From: Sneathiella sp. P13V-1 | GTDB taxonomy: Bacteria > Pseudomonadota > Alphaproteobacteria > Sneathiellales > Sneathiellaceae | Direction of reading: 5' to 3' | Length of the DNA stretch: 64,000 nucleotides | NCBI RefSeq assembly: GCF_015143595.1 | Contig: NZ_WYEU01000004.1 | Coordinates: forward strand, 124,001-188,000 | Shown: piece by piece, positions 17,197-26,603 of the stretch | Layout of the letters: each line of letters opens with the position of its first letter | How positions within the stretch are numbered: the first letter of the stretch is position 1 | Notes under the pieces: model-generated | Told to the model about the DNA's origin: nothing | Seen by the model: only the letters and a program-made list of their open reading frames with translations | Databases searched by the model: none | Position numbers and translations under genes: made by a program

Positions 17197-17676
17197 ATGG
17201 CTATCAGCAAAAAACTCGTCGCGGGAAGTGTTGCGCTTGTGTTAGCCGTTAGTGGTTGTTCGTCTTATCAAGAGAACCCCAAGCAAACTGGCGGAGCCGT
17301 TATTGGCGGTGTTGGTGGCGCCCTGCTTGGCTCCCTGTTTGGATCAGGAAGTGGCCGATTGGCTGCGGTAGCGGCAGGAACGCTGATTGGTGCGATGATT
17401 GGTTCTGAAATCGGGGAATCACTAGACAAAGCAGATCGTGCTGCAATTGATCGCGCAGAAAGGCGCGCAACTACAGCGCCGATGGGCGAAACCATTACCT
17501 GGAGTAATCCAGATAGCGGTAATTCGGGAACGATTACCCCTGTTCGCGAAGGGAAAGATACCGGTGGGCGCTATTGTCGGGAGTTCCGCCAGACAATTGA
17601 GATTAATGGTCGCCTGGAAGAAGGTTATGGAACCGCTTGCCGTCAGGAAGATGGTAGCTGGCAGATCATGTCTTGA
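17197..17676 (+). CDS. Glycine-zipper outer-membrane lipoprotein (17-kDa surface antigen type)
   Basis: The protein has 159 residues. A lipoprotein signal ends in LAVSGC, so Cys22 would be lipidated. Next comes a glycine-zipper segment of about 50 residues (GGAVIGGVGGALLGSLFGSG and AAGTLIGAMIGSEIGES). A C-terminal domain of the surface-antigen type ends with GGRYCREFRQTIEINGRLEE and ACRQEDGSWQIMS. Such proteins sit in the outer membrane of alphaproteobacteria; their exact role is unclear. A strong AAGGATAAGGA site precedes the ATG. Two Cys in the C-terminal domain may pair. Confidence 0.88.
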   Translation: MAISKKLVAGSVALVLAVSGCSSYQENPKQTGGAVIGGVGGALLGSLFGSGSGRLAAVAAGTLIGAMIGSEIGESLDKADRAAIDRAERRATTAPMGETITWSNPDSGNSGTITPVREGKDTGGRYCREFRQTIEINGRLEEGYGTACRQEDGSWQIMS

Positions 17677-17767
17677 TGTCAGATGTTGATTACGTCTGTA
17701 TTTTCTAGCCGAATTGCCATAAAAGAGACCTTTGGGGTAAATAGAAAAACTGACGATTTCAGCTGGA

Positions 17768-19432
17768 ATGATGCGGACATATCAAAAGATACTTGCGGGA
17801 ACGGCGCTTGCTGTTGTTCTCGCGATGACAACGGCCCAACCGGTTACCGCCGGATTTGAGGATGCAGTTAAGGCGTATGAAGCTGGTGACTACAAAACAG
17901 CTTTTGACGAATGGAAACCACTTGCGGAAGAGAATGATCCTGCGGCAATGCGGAATTTGGGTCACCTCTATCGTAAAGGTTTAGGTATTCCTCAAGACCA
18001 TAATAAAGCGTTTAGCTGGTATAAACGTGCAGCTGAAATGGGGTTTCGGCGGGCGCAGGCCAATGTTGCGTCCATGTATCTTAAAGGCCAAGGGGTTGAG
18101 CAGGATTACGTGCAAGCGGCTGAATGGTTTACCCGCGCGGCCCAAAACGGACATGTGATTTCTCAATACAATCTCGGCCTGATGTATGAGTTTGGCAAGG
18201 GAGTAGAGAAGAGCAAGGCGAAAGCGCTGGCCTGGTATAATTTGGCGGCAAAAGCTGGTCATGCTCAGGCGCTGAATAAGTTGTCTTCACTTGTTGCTAC
18301 AAAACCTGAAATTAAAGAAGATGTGGTCGCAGCCCCTAAACAGGAGGTTGCCCCTTCAAGTCCTACTGTGACGGCGGTGGCTCCCAAGCAAGAGGTGGCT
18401 CCTGTAAAGGTCGAAACAGCACCTAAGGTCGTAAGCAAGCCAACTGCGGTGGCCAAAAAGGCTGAACCTAAACCAGTAGCCGCGGTAGAAACTACCAAAG
18501 TTATCAAGCAAGAGCCGGTTGCTACGTCTGCCAAGAAGAAATTTGATCCATTTGCAGGGAGTGCGAATAACAATGCGTTGTCTTCTGATGGATCTGACGC
18601 TGCAAAGCTGGAAAGTACAGGGGCTCCAACAGCCTTCAATCAAAAGAATGCGAAGACACCTGCCGTATCTCAGAAGCGTGTTGTTGTTGAACCGCCAAAA
18701 CCAGCCTCTGAGATTGTGGTGAAGAAGGTGGAACCTTCTTCTGCTCCGGCAGTTAAAAGTGAACCGGAAGAAGTCATTGTCGCGAAGACACCAGCTGAGC
18801 CAAAAGCTACGTCTCCCAAGCTGACAAAGGTAGAACCGGTACAAACGGTCAATACGGAAAAGCCGAGTGAGCCCGTCGCCGTGGAAACCCGGAGTGCGGA
18901 TGAGAATGCAAAAGAGTCAGCTGCGGAAACTGCTGCAGCACCCGTGGCTCATAACGCCCCGGCGCAAAAAGAGGAAAGCAAAGGTTTCTTTTCGTCACTT
19001 AAGTCTCTGATCGTTGGTGATGATGAAGAAGAAAAACCAGCACCTAAAACAGATAATGCCAATGTTGCGCTCGCCCCTACACCGGCGGTACCTGCACCCG
19101 TTCCGACGACAGCCCCAGTTCAAGTGACAACGGGCGCTGGATTGTCTGTCTTAGAACGCTTGGAAATGGCAACGCTATCTTATGAACTGCAAGAATATCA
19201 TCAGGCGTTGAATGTCTGGGCTTCTTTGGCAAGTGAAGGAAATGCGACTGCGCAATATAATTTGGGTAACATGTTTAGTGATGGATTAGCTGTGCCTGTG
19301 GATCGTATCCGTGCCTATTACTGGTGGCAAAAAGCGAGTGCGGGCGGTCATAAAGAAGCCGGTGCAGCCTTGGCAAAACTGGAGCAAAGCCTGACCTTTC
19401 TGGAGAAAAAGCAAATACAGAACATAAATTAA
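17768..19432 (+). CDS. Exported Sel1-repeat protein with long Pro/Ala/Val/Lys-rich linker
   Basis: The protein has 554 residues, with a signal peptide of about 28 residues (LAVVLAMTTAQPVTAG). Sel1-like repeats follow at about 40-180, for example LGHLYRKGLGIPQDHNKAFS, VASMYLKGQGVEQDYVQAAE and LGLMYEFGKGVEKSKAKALA. Residues about 185-450 are low complexity, rich in Pro, Ala, Val, Lys and Glu. Further Sel1 repeats lie at about 465-540 (LGNMFSDGLAVPVDRIRAYY). Sel1 repeats mediate protein-protein contacts, and exported versions often work at the cell envelope. The linker would separate two repeat modules, perhaps across the periplasm. It stands alone between the lipoprotein gene and the DnaJ-like gene. 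Confidence 0.88.
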   Translation: MMRTYQKILAGTALAVVLAMTTAQPVTAGFEDAVKAYEAGDYKTAFDEWKPLAEENDPAAMRNLGHLYRKGLGIPQDHNKAFSWYKRAAEMGFRRAQANVASMYLKGQGVEQDYVQAAEWFTRAAQNGHVISQYNLGLMYEFGKGVEKSKAKALAWYNLAAKAGHAQALNKLSSLVATKPEIKEDVVAAPKQEVAPSSPTVTAVAPKQEVAPVKVETAPKVVSKPTAVAKKAEPKPVAAVETTKVIKQEPVATSAKKKFDPFAGSANNNALSSDGSDAAKLESTGAPTAFNQKNAKTPAVSQKRVVVEPPKPASEIVVKKVEPSSAPAVKSEPEEVIVAKTPAEPKATSPKLTKVEPVQTVNTEKPSEPVAVETRSADENAKESAAETAAAPVAHNAPAQKEESKGFFSSLKSLIVGDDEEEKPAPKTDNANVALAPTPAVPAPVPTTAPVQVTTGAGLSVLERLEMATLSYELQEYHQALNVWASLASEGNATAQYNLGNMFSDGLAVPVDRIRAYYWWQKASAGGHKEAGAALAKLEQSLTFLEKKQIQNIN

Positions 19433-19546
19433 CCGGTTAATTTATTTTTATGGGTAAAATAGCTTGTGTTTTCGATGCGAGATTTTATCTAATCAATCAG
19501 AGTATTTGTATTTAGAGCAAGAGTTACTATTGCAGTAAGGAAGTCA

Positions 19547-20482
19547 ATGAGAGATCCATACGCTGTCTTAGGGGTTTCAAAAACTGCGACCCAAAAAGAA
19601 ATTAAGACTGAATATCGGAAATTGGCGAAGAAATATCACCCTGACACTAATCCGGGTGATGAAAAAGTCGCCGAAAAATTCAAAGAAATCTCTGCCGCTT
19701 ATAACATCGTAGGAGATGAAAAACAGCGTGCTCGCTTTGATCGTGGTGAAATTGATGCGAACGGTCAGGAACAAGCACCCTTTGGATTTGGTGGCGGCGG
19801 GGCACGTCAAGGCAGTGCGAATGCCGGAGGAGGGTTTGGCGGTTTCCATCACGGCGGTGGTGGCGCTGAGGATATATTCTCTGAGATTTTTGGAAATTTC
19901 CGTCGCGGAGGCGCTGGTGGACGGCCTCGGGCAACAAAAGGACGGGATAAAACCTTTGCAATCACTGTCTCCTTCAAAGAAGCCGCCGTGGGGGCAAAAC
20001 GCCGATTGACCCTTGGGGAAGGTGGGAAAACGCTGGATGTTAAAATTCCGGCTGGAATTGAGGATGGAAAACAAATTCGCCTGAAAGGACAGGGGGAAGC
20101 CGGAAGTGGTGGCGGTGCATCTGGTGATATTCTGATCAATGTTACTGTAAAGTCTGATCCGCTTTTCGTAAGGGATGGAAAAAATATAATTGTGGAATTG
20201 CCGATCAGTTTACCAGAAGCTGTGCTTGGCGGAACCGTTCAGGTTCCTACCGTTGACGGTGCGGTAAATATGAAAATTCCCGCCGGGTCCAACACAGGAA
20301 CAACTCTTCGTATGAAGGGAAAAGGCATTGCAGGGAAGTCGGCTGATGATCGGGGCGATCAGATGGTAAAACTAAAAGTGGTGCTGCCGGAAAATCAAGA
20401 TGAGGAGTTGCATGATTGGGTGAGCAATTGGTCCAAAGATCATCAATATGACGCGCGGGCAAAGTTTGCCAAAGGAAAATAA
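19547..20482 (+). CDS. DnaJ C-terminal domain protein (CbpA-like co-chaperone)
   Basis: The protein has 311 residues. The N-terminal J domain (about 1-70) has the HPD triad in KKYHPDTNPGD. A Gly/Phe-rich region (about 75-125) follows, then two DnaJ C-terminal beta domains. The Cys-rich zinc finger of DnaJ proper is absent, which makes this a type II (CbpA-like) Hsp40. It would stimulate DnaK ATPase and deliver substrates. AAGGAAG precedes the ATG. It stands upstream of fabI with a 91-bp gap that contains a possible promoter, so it is probably transcribed separately. Confidence 0.93.
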   Translation: MRDPYAVLGVSKTATQKEIKTEYRKLAKKYHPDTNPGDEKVAEKFKEISAAYNIVGDEKQRARFDRGEIDANGQEQAPFGFGGGGARQGSANAGGGFGGFHHGGGGAEDIFSEIFGNFRRGGAGGRPRATKGRDKTFAITVSFKEAAVGAKRRLTLGEGGKTLDVKIPAGIEDGKQIRLKGQGEAGSGGGASGDILINVTVKSDPLFVRDGKNIIVELPISLPEAVLGGTVQVPTVDGAVNMKIPAGSNTGTTLRMKGKGIAGKSADDRGDQMVKLKVVLPENQDEELHDWVSNWSKDHQYDARAKFAKGK

Positions 20483-20503
20483 GTGCGTTTGTTACAATAT
20501 TTT

Positions 20504-20532
20504 TTGACTGTTATTAGTGTGCAAGCTAAGAA
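20504..20532 (+). promoter_or_regulatory. Possible sigma-70 promoter upstream of fabI
   Basis: TTGACT at 20504-20509 and TAAGAA at 20527-20532 are separated by 17 bp in the gap after the DnaJ-like gene. The -35 match is good and the -10 match is weak, so this is tentative. Confidence 0.3.
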
Positions 20533-20573
20533 AGAAGCACAGAGATAACCACATATTGATGGGGCAAGTAAGG

Positions 20574-21392
20574 ATGACTGAACAAGTTGGTCTGATGGCT
20601 GGAAAACGCGGTTTGATCATGGGGTTGGCGAATAGAAACTCATTGGCATGGGGAATTGCCCAGGCTTTGCACGCACAAGGTGCTGAGATCGCTTACACCT
20701 ATCAAGGCGAGAAAATGGAAAAGCGGGTACGCCCACTTGCCGAAAGCCTGGATTCAGATATTGTTCTTGATTGTGATGTTACCGATGACGCTTCTATGGA
20801 TGCCGTCTTCGAGACCCTGAAAGAAAAATGGGGGAAAATAGATTTTCTGGTCCATGCTATTGGTTTCTCCGACAAAGAAGAATTGCGTGGAAATTATTCC
20901 GATACATCACGTGATAACTTCCTGATGACAATGGATATTTCCTGCTTTTCCTTCACCGCAGTTGCTAAGCGTGCGGCCCCGTTGATGACGGATGGCGGTA
21001 GCATGGTCACGCTGACCTATTATGGCGCAGAGCGTGTTATGCCTCATTATAATGTAATGGGTGTGGCTAAAGCGGCGCTTGAAGCCTCAGTGCGTTATTT
21101 GGCAGCGGAAATGGGTGGCCAAGGGATTCGTGTGAATGCGGTCTCAGCGGGCCCTATTAAAACACTGGCGGCATCCGGTATTGGCGATTTTAAATATATT
21201 CTGAAATGGAATGAATATAATGCGCCACTGAAACGAAATGTTTCTATCGACGAAGTTGGTGGATCTACTCTGTATCTTCTGAGTGATCTTTCCAGTGCTG
21301 TTTCTGGTGAAACTCATCATGTGGATTGCGGGTATCATGTTGTCGGTATGAAGCGCGAAGACGCGCCAGAACTGCCAGCACCAAAAGCTTAA
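20574..21392 (+). CDS. fabI: Enoyl-[acyl-carrier-protein] reductase (NADH), FabI type
   Basis: About 272 residues of the short-chain dehydrogenase superfamily. FabI signatures are GKRGLIMGLANRNSLAWGIA (cofactor loop), HAIGFSDKEELRGNY, LTYYGAERVMPHYNVMGVAK (the Tyr and Lys of Y-x6-K) and VSAGPIKTLAASGI. It catalyses the last reduction of the fatty acid elongation cycle. The frame extends upstream to 20517, but the ATG at 20574 gives the standard N-terminus MTEQVGLMAGKRG. It is 24 bp upstream of aroC on the same strand, so the two are probably co-transcribed. Confidence 0.96.
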   Translation: MTEQVGLMAGKRGLIMGLANRNSLAWGIAQALHAQGAEIAYTYQGEKMEKRVRPLAESLDSDIVLDCDVTDDASMDAVFETLKEKWGKIDFLVHAIGFSDKEELRGNYSDTSRDNFLMTMDISCFSFTAVAKRAAPLMTDGGSMVTLTYYGAERVMPHYNVMGVAKAALEASVRYLAAEMGGQGIRVNAVSAGPIKTLAASGIGDFKYILKWNEYNAPLKRNVSIDEVGGSTLYLLSDLSSAVSGETHHVDCGYHVVGMKREDAPELPAPKA

Positions 21393-21416
21393 AAATTAGA
21401 TCAGGCGGACGCCCTT

Positions 21417-22493
21417 ATGTCTCATAACAGTTTCGGTCATTTATTTCGGGTCACGACCTGGGGGGAAAGCCACGGGCCTGCCCTTGGGTGTGTTGTGGAT
21501 GGCTGTCCGTCCCTGATTGATATTACAGAAGAAGAAATCCAGCATTGGATGGATCGGCGCAAACCCGGTCAGAATAAATACACCACTCAGCGTAAAGAGC
21601 CTGATGCTGTCAAAATCCTGTCGGGTGTATTTGAAGGTAAAACAACAGGCACACCCATCAGTCTGATGATCGAAAATGTGGATCAGCGGTCAAAAGACTA
21701 TGGTGATATTAAGGACAAATATCGTCCAGGCCACGCTGATTTTGCCTATGATACCAAATACGGTATTCGTGATTATCGCGGTGGTGGACGTTCAAGCGCG
21801 CGTGAGACCGCGGCACGTGTTGCGGCGGGGAGCATCGCCCGAAAAGTGCTTGGCGATAATGTTAAAATCCAGGGATATTTGACACAAATCGGCGATCGAG
21901 TAATTGACCGTTCCCGCTTTGACGCGAACGAGATTGAAAATAATCCTTTCTGGTGCCCTGATCCTGTTATGGCGGAAGAATGGGCTGAATACCTGGACGG
22001 GATCCGCAAAGCTGGCTCTTCCGTGGGGGCGGTAATTGAAGTGGTCGCTTCAGGTGTACCGGCGGGACTTGGCGCACCAATCTACGGAAAACTCGATTCC
22101 GATCTTGCTGGGGCCATGATGACCATCAATGCGGTTAAAGGTGTTGAAATCGGGGAAGGCTTTTCTGCAGCAGCACTAACCGGTGAGGATAATGCCGATG
22201 AAATGCGCGCGGGGAATGGCTCAGATCCGGTATTCTTGAGTAATCATGCGGGCGGCATCCTTGGCGGTATTTCTACAGGTCAGGACATCGTTGTTCGCTT
22301 TGCAGTAAAACCGACTTCTTCAATCTTGAAGACACGGGCTACTGTTGACCGTGACGGGAACGAGACGGAAATCATTACGAAAGGCCGTCATGACCCTTGT
22401 GTTGGCATCCGGGCTGTGCCTGTTGGGGAAGCCATGATGGCTTGCGTGCTCGCTGATCATCTCCTTCGCGATCGTGGGCAGCAGCCTCGTTAA
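21417..22493 (+). CDS. aroC: Chorismate synthase
   Basis: The protein has 358 residues, full length. It converts 5-enolpyruvylshikimate 3-phosphate to chorismate with reduced FMN, the final shared step of aromatic amino acid synthesis. Family patterns: [64 protein letters not shown] and [17 protein letters not shown] near residue 275, ending [17 protein letters not shown]. It follows fabI after 24 bp. No terminator is evident immediately after the stop. Confidence 0.97.
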   Translation: MSHNSFGHLFRVTTWGESHGPALGCVVDGCPSLIDITEEEIQHWMDRRKPGQNKYTTQRKEPDAVKILSGVFEGKTTGTPISLMIENVDQRSKDYGDIKDKYRPGHADFAYDTKYGIRDYRGGGRSSARETAARVAAGSIARKVLGDNVKIQGYLTQIGDRVIDRSRFDANEIENNPFWCPDPVMAEEWAEYLDGIRKAGSSVGAVIEVVASGVPAGLGAPIYGKLDSDLAGAMMTINAVKGVEIGEGFSAAALTGEDNADEMRAGNGSDPVFLSNHAGGILGGISTGQDIVVRFAVKPTSSILKTRATVDRDGNETEIITKGRHDPCVGIRAVPVGEAMMACVLADHLLRDRGQQPR

Positions 22494-22601
22494 TCTTTTA
22501 TTAGAGATTAACCAGACGTTAAACATATCAGACTACCTTCTAGGGTCTTGAACGGGCTTTAGAATGAAGCCTTCGTCTCTTGAAAAGAGAAAGGTAGAAA
22601 G

Positions 22602-23372
22602 ATGTTAGATCTGGTAACGGGGTTTTCCGCCTCGAGTAGCTATGCGTCTTTGACGCAGGCAAGCCGTTATAGCAGCCCTTATTCAGGGGTATCTGCTACG
22701 TCCAGTCAATCTATCCAATCCGGCTCTTTCAGTTTTGATGCGTTTGTTGCAGAAGATCATTCTGCACCTGCTGTTTCCTTGCCTTTTGGGGAGGGAGACA
22801 AATCATCAGACCATATGATGGAAATGCTGGAAGAGAAACTGACTGGTTTCCTGTCCCCTTTTGGAGAAAGTGCTGATGATCTTGCCGAGATCGTCACAAA
22901 TGCTTTGTCATCTTTAAGTGATCTTGTCGAAGATACTTCTATTGACGCGGCATCTTTGTCCATTGATATCCGATTTGCCCGTGTTGAAGAAAGCTATTCT
23001 TCTTCTGCAGGTGGATATGCACAGGCAGGTGTCTTTAACGGTTTTGCATTGGAAGTAAGCGTATCCACAGCCACAGTTGATTACGATCCCGGTCGGGCAA
23101 CAGTTATTAATATGGCAGGCTCCAAACTTGAATTTACCCAAACGCAGATGATTGAAGGTCATAAGCTGGGTGTGTTCAGACGGGAAAGCCCTGGCATTGA
23201 TAACTTCCCAGGCTTTAATCGGGAAAAAGCTGAAGAGGCAAGCCGCGTTGTTGAATTCTTGAAAGATATGCGTAAGCAGATCAAGGAGTTTAACCATGAT
23301 GAAGAGAAAAGTTATCGCCATCAAATGCGCGATGCCTTGAAATCACTGCATCATATGCGTGTTTTTGCCTAG
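22602..23372 (+). CDS. Hypothetical protein, Ser-rich N-terminus, 256 residues
   Basis: I do not recognise this family. The first 50 residues are unusually rich in Ser and Tyr (SASSSYASLTQASRYSSPY) and look disordered. There is no signal peptide. A middle region alternates Asp, Leu and Ser, and the C-terminus is a charged helical stretch (VVEFLKDMRKQIKEFNHDEE) ending LHHMRVFA. The composition resembles flagellar or secreted regulatory proteins, but I see no domain to support that. A good site, AAAGG, precedes the ATG. The stop overlaps the convergent LysR gene by 4 bp. Confidence 0.72.
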   Translation: MLDLVTGFSASSSYASLTQASRYSSPYSGVSATSSQSIQSGSFSFDAFVAEDHSAPAVSLPFGEGDKSSDHMMEMLEEKLTGFLSPFGESADDLAEIVTNALSSLSDLVEDTSIDAASLSIDIRFARVEESYSSSAGGYAQAGVFNGFALEVSVSTATVDYDPGRATVINMAGSKLEFTQTQMIEGHKLGVFRRESPGIDNFPGFNREKAEEASRVVEFLKDMRKQIKEFNHDEEKSYRHQMRDALKSLHHMRVFA

Positions 23373-24265
23373 TAGATTTGGGAGGCACATTCTGTTAGAT
23401 GTGCCTCCTGAAACAGTTTTGATAAAAGCTGGACACCTGGCCCTGAAAGCTCCCCATTTGGCATCACAATATAAAGTGCCACCAGACGATCCAGATTTTG
23501 CTCACCTACCAACGGTTTTAAATCCGCGTCTTCTGCCATCATTTCAGGGGGCGCCCAGCAAAACCCATTGCCTGATTTCATAATGTCCCTCGCTTGCGAG
23601 AGGCTATCAACGGTCCATCGTTGTTCAGATTTGAGCCACCCTCCAATCTGTCTATTCTGATTTTGCGAATTATCCCGTATCACAATTTGCAGAAATTCTT
23701 CCATTTGTCTGGATGTAAATTCACCTGAAAGATCATGTAGCGGATGGGATACATGTGCATAGGGTTTCAACAATTGGGTCATAAGTGGAACACCGATAAT
23801 CCCGCGTGGGACAAGCGGCGAGATCACAAGATCCGCTTTTTTTTCTGCAATTGTGTCCGCGGCTCCCTGAAGAACAACCTCCTTGATTTGCAAGCGGGAG
23901 ATGGGATTTTCTTCGGTAAACTTGCCAAGGACCTTCGATAAGAATTGCTTTGGGTAAATGGTATCGATTGCGAGCGTAATCTCCGGCTCCCACCCTTGCT
24001 TTAGAAGAGGCGCCAGCTTCTCCAACGTCTCTGCTTCTTCCACCAGTAATTTCGCTCTGCGGTGCATAACTTCGCCGAGATCGGTCAGGCTCACTTGCTT
24101 TCCGGTAACCTCTATAAGTTGGATACCAAGCTGGTCTTGCAGTTTTTGAACAGCGTGATGAAGAGACGAGTGACTCTTGTTTAACACCTTCGCGGCCCTT
24201 GCATATCCACCCAGATCTATAACCGCGCAGAAGATCTGCCATTGTGTAAGTGAAATTTTCAGCAT
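23369..24265 (-). CDS. LysR family transcriptional regulator
   Basis: The protein has 298 residues. The N-terminal winged HTH (about 1-60) reads LTQWQIFCAVIDLGGYARAAKVLNKSHSSLHHAVQKLQ. The substrate-binding domain of the LysR type spans about 90-290. It is divergent from the DoxX-family gene, with 121 bp between the two starts, the usual arrangement for a LysR regulator and its target. I see no unambiguous T-N11-A operator in that gap. Confidence 0.93.
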   Translation of the reverse strand: MLKISLTQWQIFCAVIDLGGYARAAKVLNKSHSSLHHAVQKLQDQLGIQLIEVTGKQVSLTDLGEVMHRRAKLLVEEAETLEKLAPLLKQGWEPEITLAIDTIYPKQFLSKVLGKFTEENPISRLQIKEVVLQGAADTIAEKKADLVISPLVPRGIIGVPLMTQLLKPYAHVSHPLHDLSGEFTSRQMEEFLQIVIRDNSQNQNRQIGGWLKSEQRWTVDSLSQARDIMKSGNGFCWAPPEMMAEDADLKPLVGEQNLDRLVALYIVMPNGELSGPGVQLLSKLFQEAHLTECASQIY

Positions 24266-24386
24266 CTTAATTGTCTAAAAAATCGAAAGTTATAGTCAGA
24301 ATATACCAATTTTATTTTGTCTGGTGAACTTTATATAGGGTCTATCAGTTAATTTTATTCGATATTCAGTTTTGGGTGGATGAAGC

Positions 24387-24782
24387 ATGGAAAAACTAAA
24401 CGACTTTATTGAACTTGGCGGTCGCGTACTTCTCGCAGCGCTGTTTATCCCAGCAGGATTTTCTAAAATCTCCGGATATGAGGGTATTCAAGGATACATG
24501 GAAGCAATGGGCGTGCCCGGCGCTTTATTACCGCTTGTGATCATTCTGGAAATTGGTGGTGGCATCGCCTTGCTGGTAGGCCTTAAGACCAAATGGATCG
24601 CGTTCGCCTTGGCAGGCTTCACGCTCATTGCTGCTGTGATTTTTCATTATCAACCAGCCGATCAGATCCAGATGATCCTGTTTATGAAAAACATCGCCAT
24701 TGCAGGTGGATTGGCACTGTTGATCGCTATTGGTGGCGGCAAATTCAGCGCAGATGGCTTTTTGAATAAAGCGAAAGCCTAA
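24387..24782 (+). CDS. DoxX family membrane protein
   Basis: The protein has 131 residues with four predicted membrane helices and the family features [20 protein letters not shown] and [20 protein letters not shown]. DoxX proteins are linked to quinone-related or thiol redox chemistry in the inner membrane, but most members have no assigned role. It is divergent from a LysR gene that probably controls it. Its stop overlaps the convergent dusA stop by 4 bp. Confidence 0.92.
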   Translation: MEKLNDFIELGGRVLLAALFIPAGFSKISGYEGIQGYMEAMGVPGALLPLVIILEIGGGIALLVGLKTKWIAFALAGFTLIAAVIFHYQPADQIQMILFMKNIAIAGGLALLIAIGGGKFSADGFLNKAKA

Positions 24783-25747
24783 CGAACTTTAGAGGCTGCT
24801 TCGGTAAGTAATTCCGGAGTGGCCCCTGGCAGATGCGCATTTTCAGAAATGTGACGACGCCAAGCTTTTGCTCCGGGGCGACTTTGAAATAGCCCCAGCA
24901 TATGGCGGGTGATGGACTTCAACGGCACCCCTTTGTCCATCTCCCGCCGAATATACGGGAGCATCTCCTCAACCACTTCTTTTCGCTCAGGCCGATCATC
25001 TTCTACGCCGTAATACCGTTTGTCGATTTCTGCCAGAAAATATGGGTTCTGATAGGCTTCACGTCCAATCATCACGCCATCGACATGCTTGAGATGCTCG
25101 TCAATTTCATCGGTTGTCGTAATGCCACCATTGATAATGATCTCCAAATCAGGGAAATCTTTTTTCAACTGATAGACCCGCGGATAATCAAGCGGCGGGA
25201 TCGTTCTATTTTCTTTTGGCGACAGTCCGGTAAGCCAGGCTTTGCGAGCATGAATGATAAAGGTCTCACACCCACGCTCGGCTATTGTTCCGATAAAGTC
25301 CGTTAGGTGCTGATAACTGTCCAGGTCATCAATCCCGATACGGTTTTTCACGGTAACCGGAAGGTCAGTTGCGGATTTCATAGCGGCAACGCATTCTCCA
25401 ACCAGAGCAGGCTCCGCCATCAGGCACGCGCCGAAGCGGCCATTTTGCACCCGATCAGACGGGCAGCCCACATTCAGGTTAATCTCCTGATAGCCATAGC
25501 CTTCACCGATTTTGGCGCATTTCGCCAAATCTTCAGGATTGCTACCACCCAACTGCAGTGCAACAGGTTGTTCAGCTGGATCAAATTTCAGATGCCGTTC
25601 TTCATCCCCAAAAAGGATCGCACCAGTTGTTACCATTTCTGTGTAGAGAAGCGCCTTGGACGTAATCAAACGCAAGAAATACCGATCATGCCGATCCGTC
25701 CAATCTAGCATGGGAGCTACACTTACAGTTCTATCCAATTTCGTCAC
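24779..25747 (-). CDS. dusA: tRNA-dihydrouridine synthase A
   Basis: About 322 residues. This FMN enzyme reduces uridine in the D-loop of tRNA. Motifs: [20 protein letters not shown], the [15 protein letters not shown] loop, [23 protein letters not shown] with the catalytic Cys in the last part, [28 protein letters not shown] and [13 protein letters not shown]. The frame extends to 25861, but that part runs through a strong terminator at 25797-25838. The GTG at 25747, 9 bp after an AGAGG site, gives the correct family N-terminus ([12 protein letters not shown]). Confidence 0.95.
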   Translation of the reverse strand: MTKLDRTVSVAPMLDWTDRHDRYFLRLITSKALLYTEMVTTGAILFGDEERHLKFDPAEQPVALQLGGSNPEDLAKCAKIGEGYGYQEINLNVGCPSDRVQNGRFGACLMAEPALVGECVAAMKSATDLPVTVKNRIGIDDLDSYQHLTDFIGTIAERGCETFIIHARKAWLTGLSPKENRTIPPLDYPRVYQLKKDFPDLEIIINGGITTTDEIDEHLKHVDGVMIGREAYQNPYFLAEIDKRYYGVEDDRPERKEVVEEMLPYIRREMDKGVPLKSITRHMLGLFQSRPGAKAWRRHISENAHLPGATPELLTEAASKVR

Positions 25748-25796
25748 AGTACTTACCTCTAACCAGTTAATGGTAGATATAGGCAGAAGAGGTGCC

Positions 25797-25838
25797 TTTG
25801 AAAACAAAAAGAGGGATACATGGTTTGTATCCCTCTTT
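25797..25838 (-). terminator. Intrinsic terminator downstream of the 185-residue hypothetical gene
   Basis: A perfect 13-bp inverted repeat (25808-25820 with 25826-25838) encloses a 5-nt loop. On the minus strand it is followed by TTTTTGTTTT. It separates the hypothetical gene at 25884-26441 from dusA and rules out the longer dusA reading frame. Confidence 0.85.
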
Positions 25839-25883
25839 GATTTATCTGCTATTTGCCTCAAATGACAGTTTTAGTAAAGGTTT

Positions 25884-26441
25884 TTACGCCCAGATGGCAT
25901 TTGAGGTGCCACCCCCGGTTTTGGTGGGGGAGAGGGTTTTCTTGATCACGCGTTCGATCAATTGTTGTCTGATCTTGGGATCATTGGGCTTTATCCAGTC
26001 GCGTCCCATTTTAAGGTAGTCTGGATCATCCACGGGAATACCTACCACGTCCATGTAGTGATCACCCACGATCATAAACTGTTTCTTATAACCAATCAGA
26101 TGACCATTTTTGGTTTCATTGATCGAACGTGCTTCGTCATAGGTTGAGAGCCAGATGTTTGTAAAACCATGGCATCGTCCTGGATGCAGGAAGGTGCCAA
26201 AACTTTCGTGATCCCTACCTTCCAGCAGGCATTTTGCATGTAACCAGTTATCGAAACCAATTTCCCTTGCCTGTATATCTAGACAATGCCGCCGCTGAAT
26301 ATTTTCAGGCAGCATAGGGATTTTTTTCAGTTTAAAACTTGGGTGTTTTTCAATGCGCGCCAGGGCTTCCTTTTGACCACATTTCGCATTTCGGTGCAAA
26401 AGCCGGGCGAGCGTTTTTAATTGCTGAATAAATTCAGTCAT
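25884..26441 (-). CDS. Hypothetical protein, 185 residues
   Basis: A soluble protein without a signal peptide. Residues about 50-75 (RRHCLDIQAREIGFDNWLHAK) resemble the short helical segment at the start of some glyoxalase-superfamily-like hypothetical proteins, which is a loose resemblance only. The C-terminal half contains GYKKQFMIVGDHYMDVVGIP and DYLKMGRDWIKPNDPKIRQQ. Function unknown. The ATG at 26441 has GGAG six bases upstream and is preferred to one at 26453. The gene has its own terminator, so it is probably monocistronic. Confidence 0.75.
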   Translation of the reverse strand: MTEFIQQLKTLARLLHRNAKCGQKEALARIEKHPSFKLKKIPMLPENIQRRHCLDIQAREIGFDNWLHAKCLLEGRDHESFGTFLHPGRCHGFTNIWLSTYDEARSINETKNGHLIGYKKQFMIVGDHYMDVVGIPVDDPDYLKMGRDWIKPNDPKIRQQLIERVIKKTLSPTKTGGGTSNAIWA

Positions 26442-26603
26442 CAAATTCTCCATATCCGGATTGTCCCGCTTTCAAGATCCGAAGAAAATGATTTTCAACA
26501 ATCTATATGTCTTGCAAGGGTGCGATGGCTTTCAGCGGGGCAGGCCTCCCTTCGACCTGCGCTGGGAAGTATCACAGTTGCAAAATATAGGCAAGCCTAC
26601 TTT

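Noticed and set aside
24779-25861. Longer dusA reading frame starting at 25861
   Set aside because: It would translate a strong terminator hairpin and lacks a ribosome site; the GTG at 25747 fits the family start.
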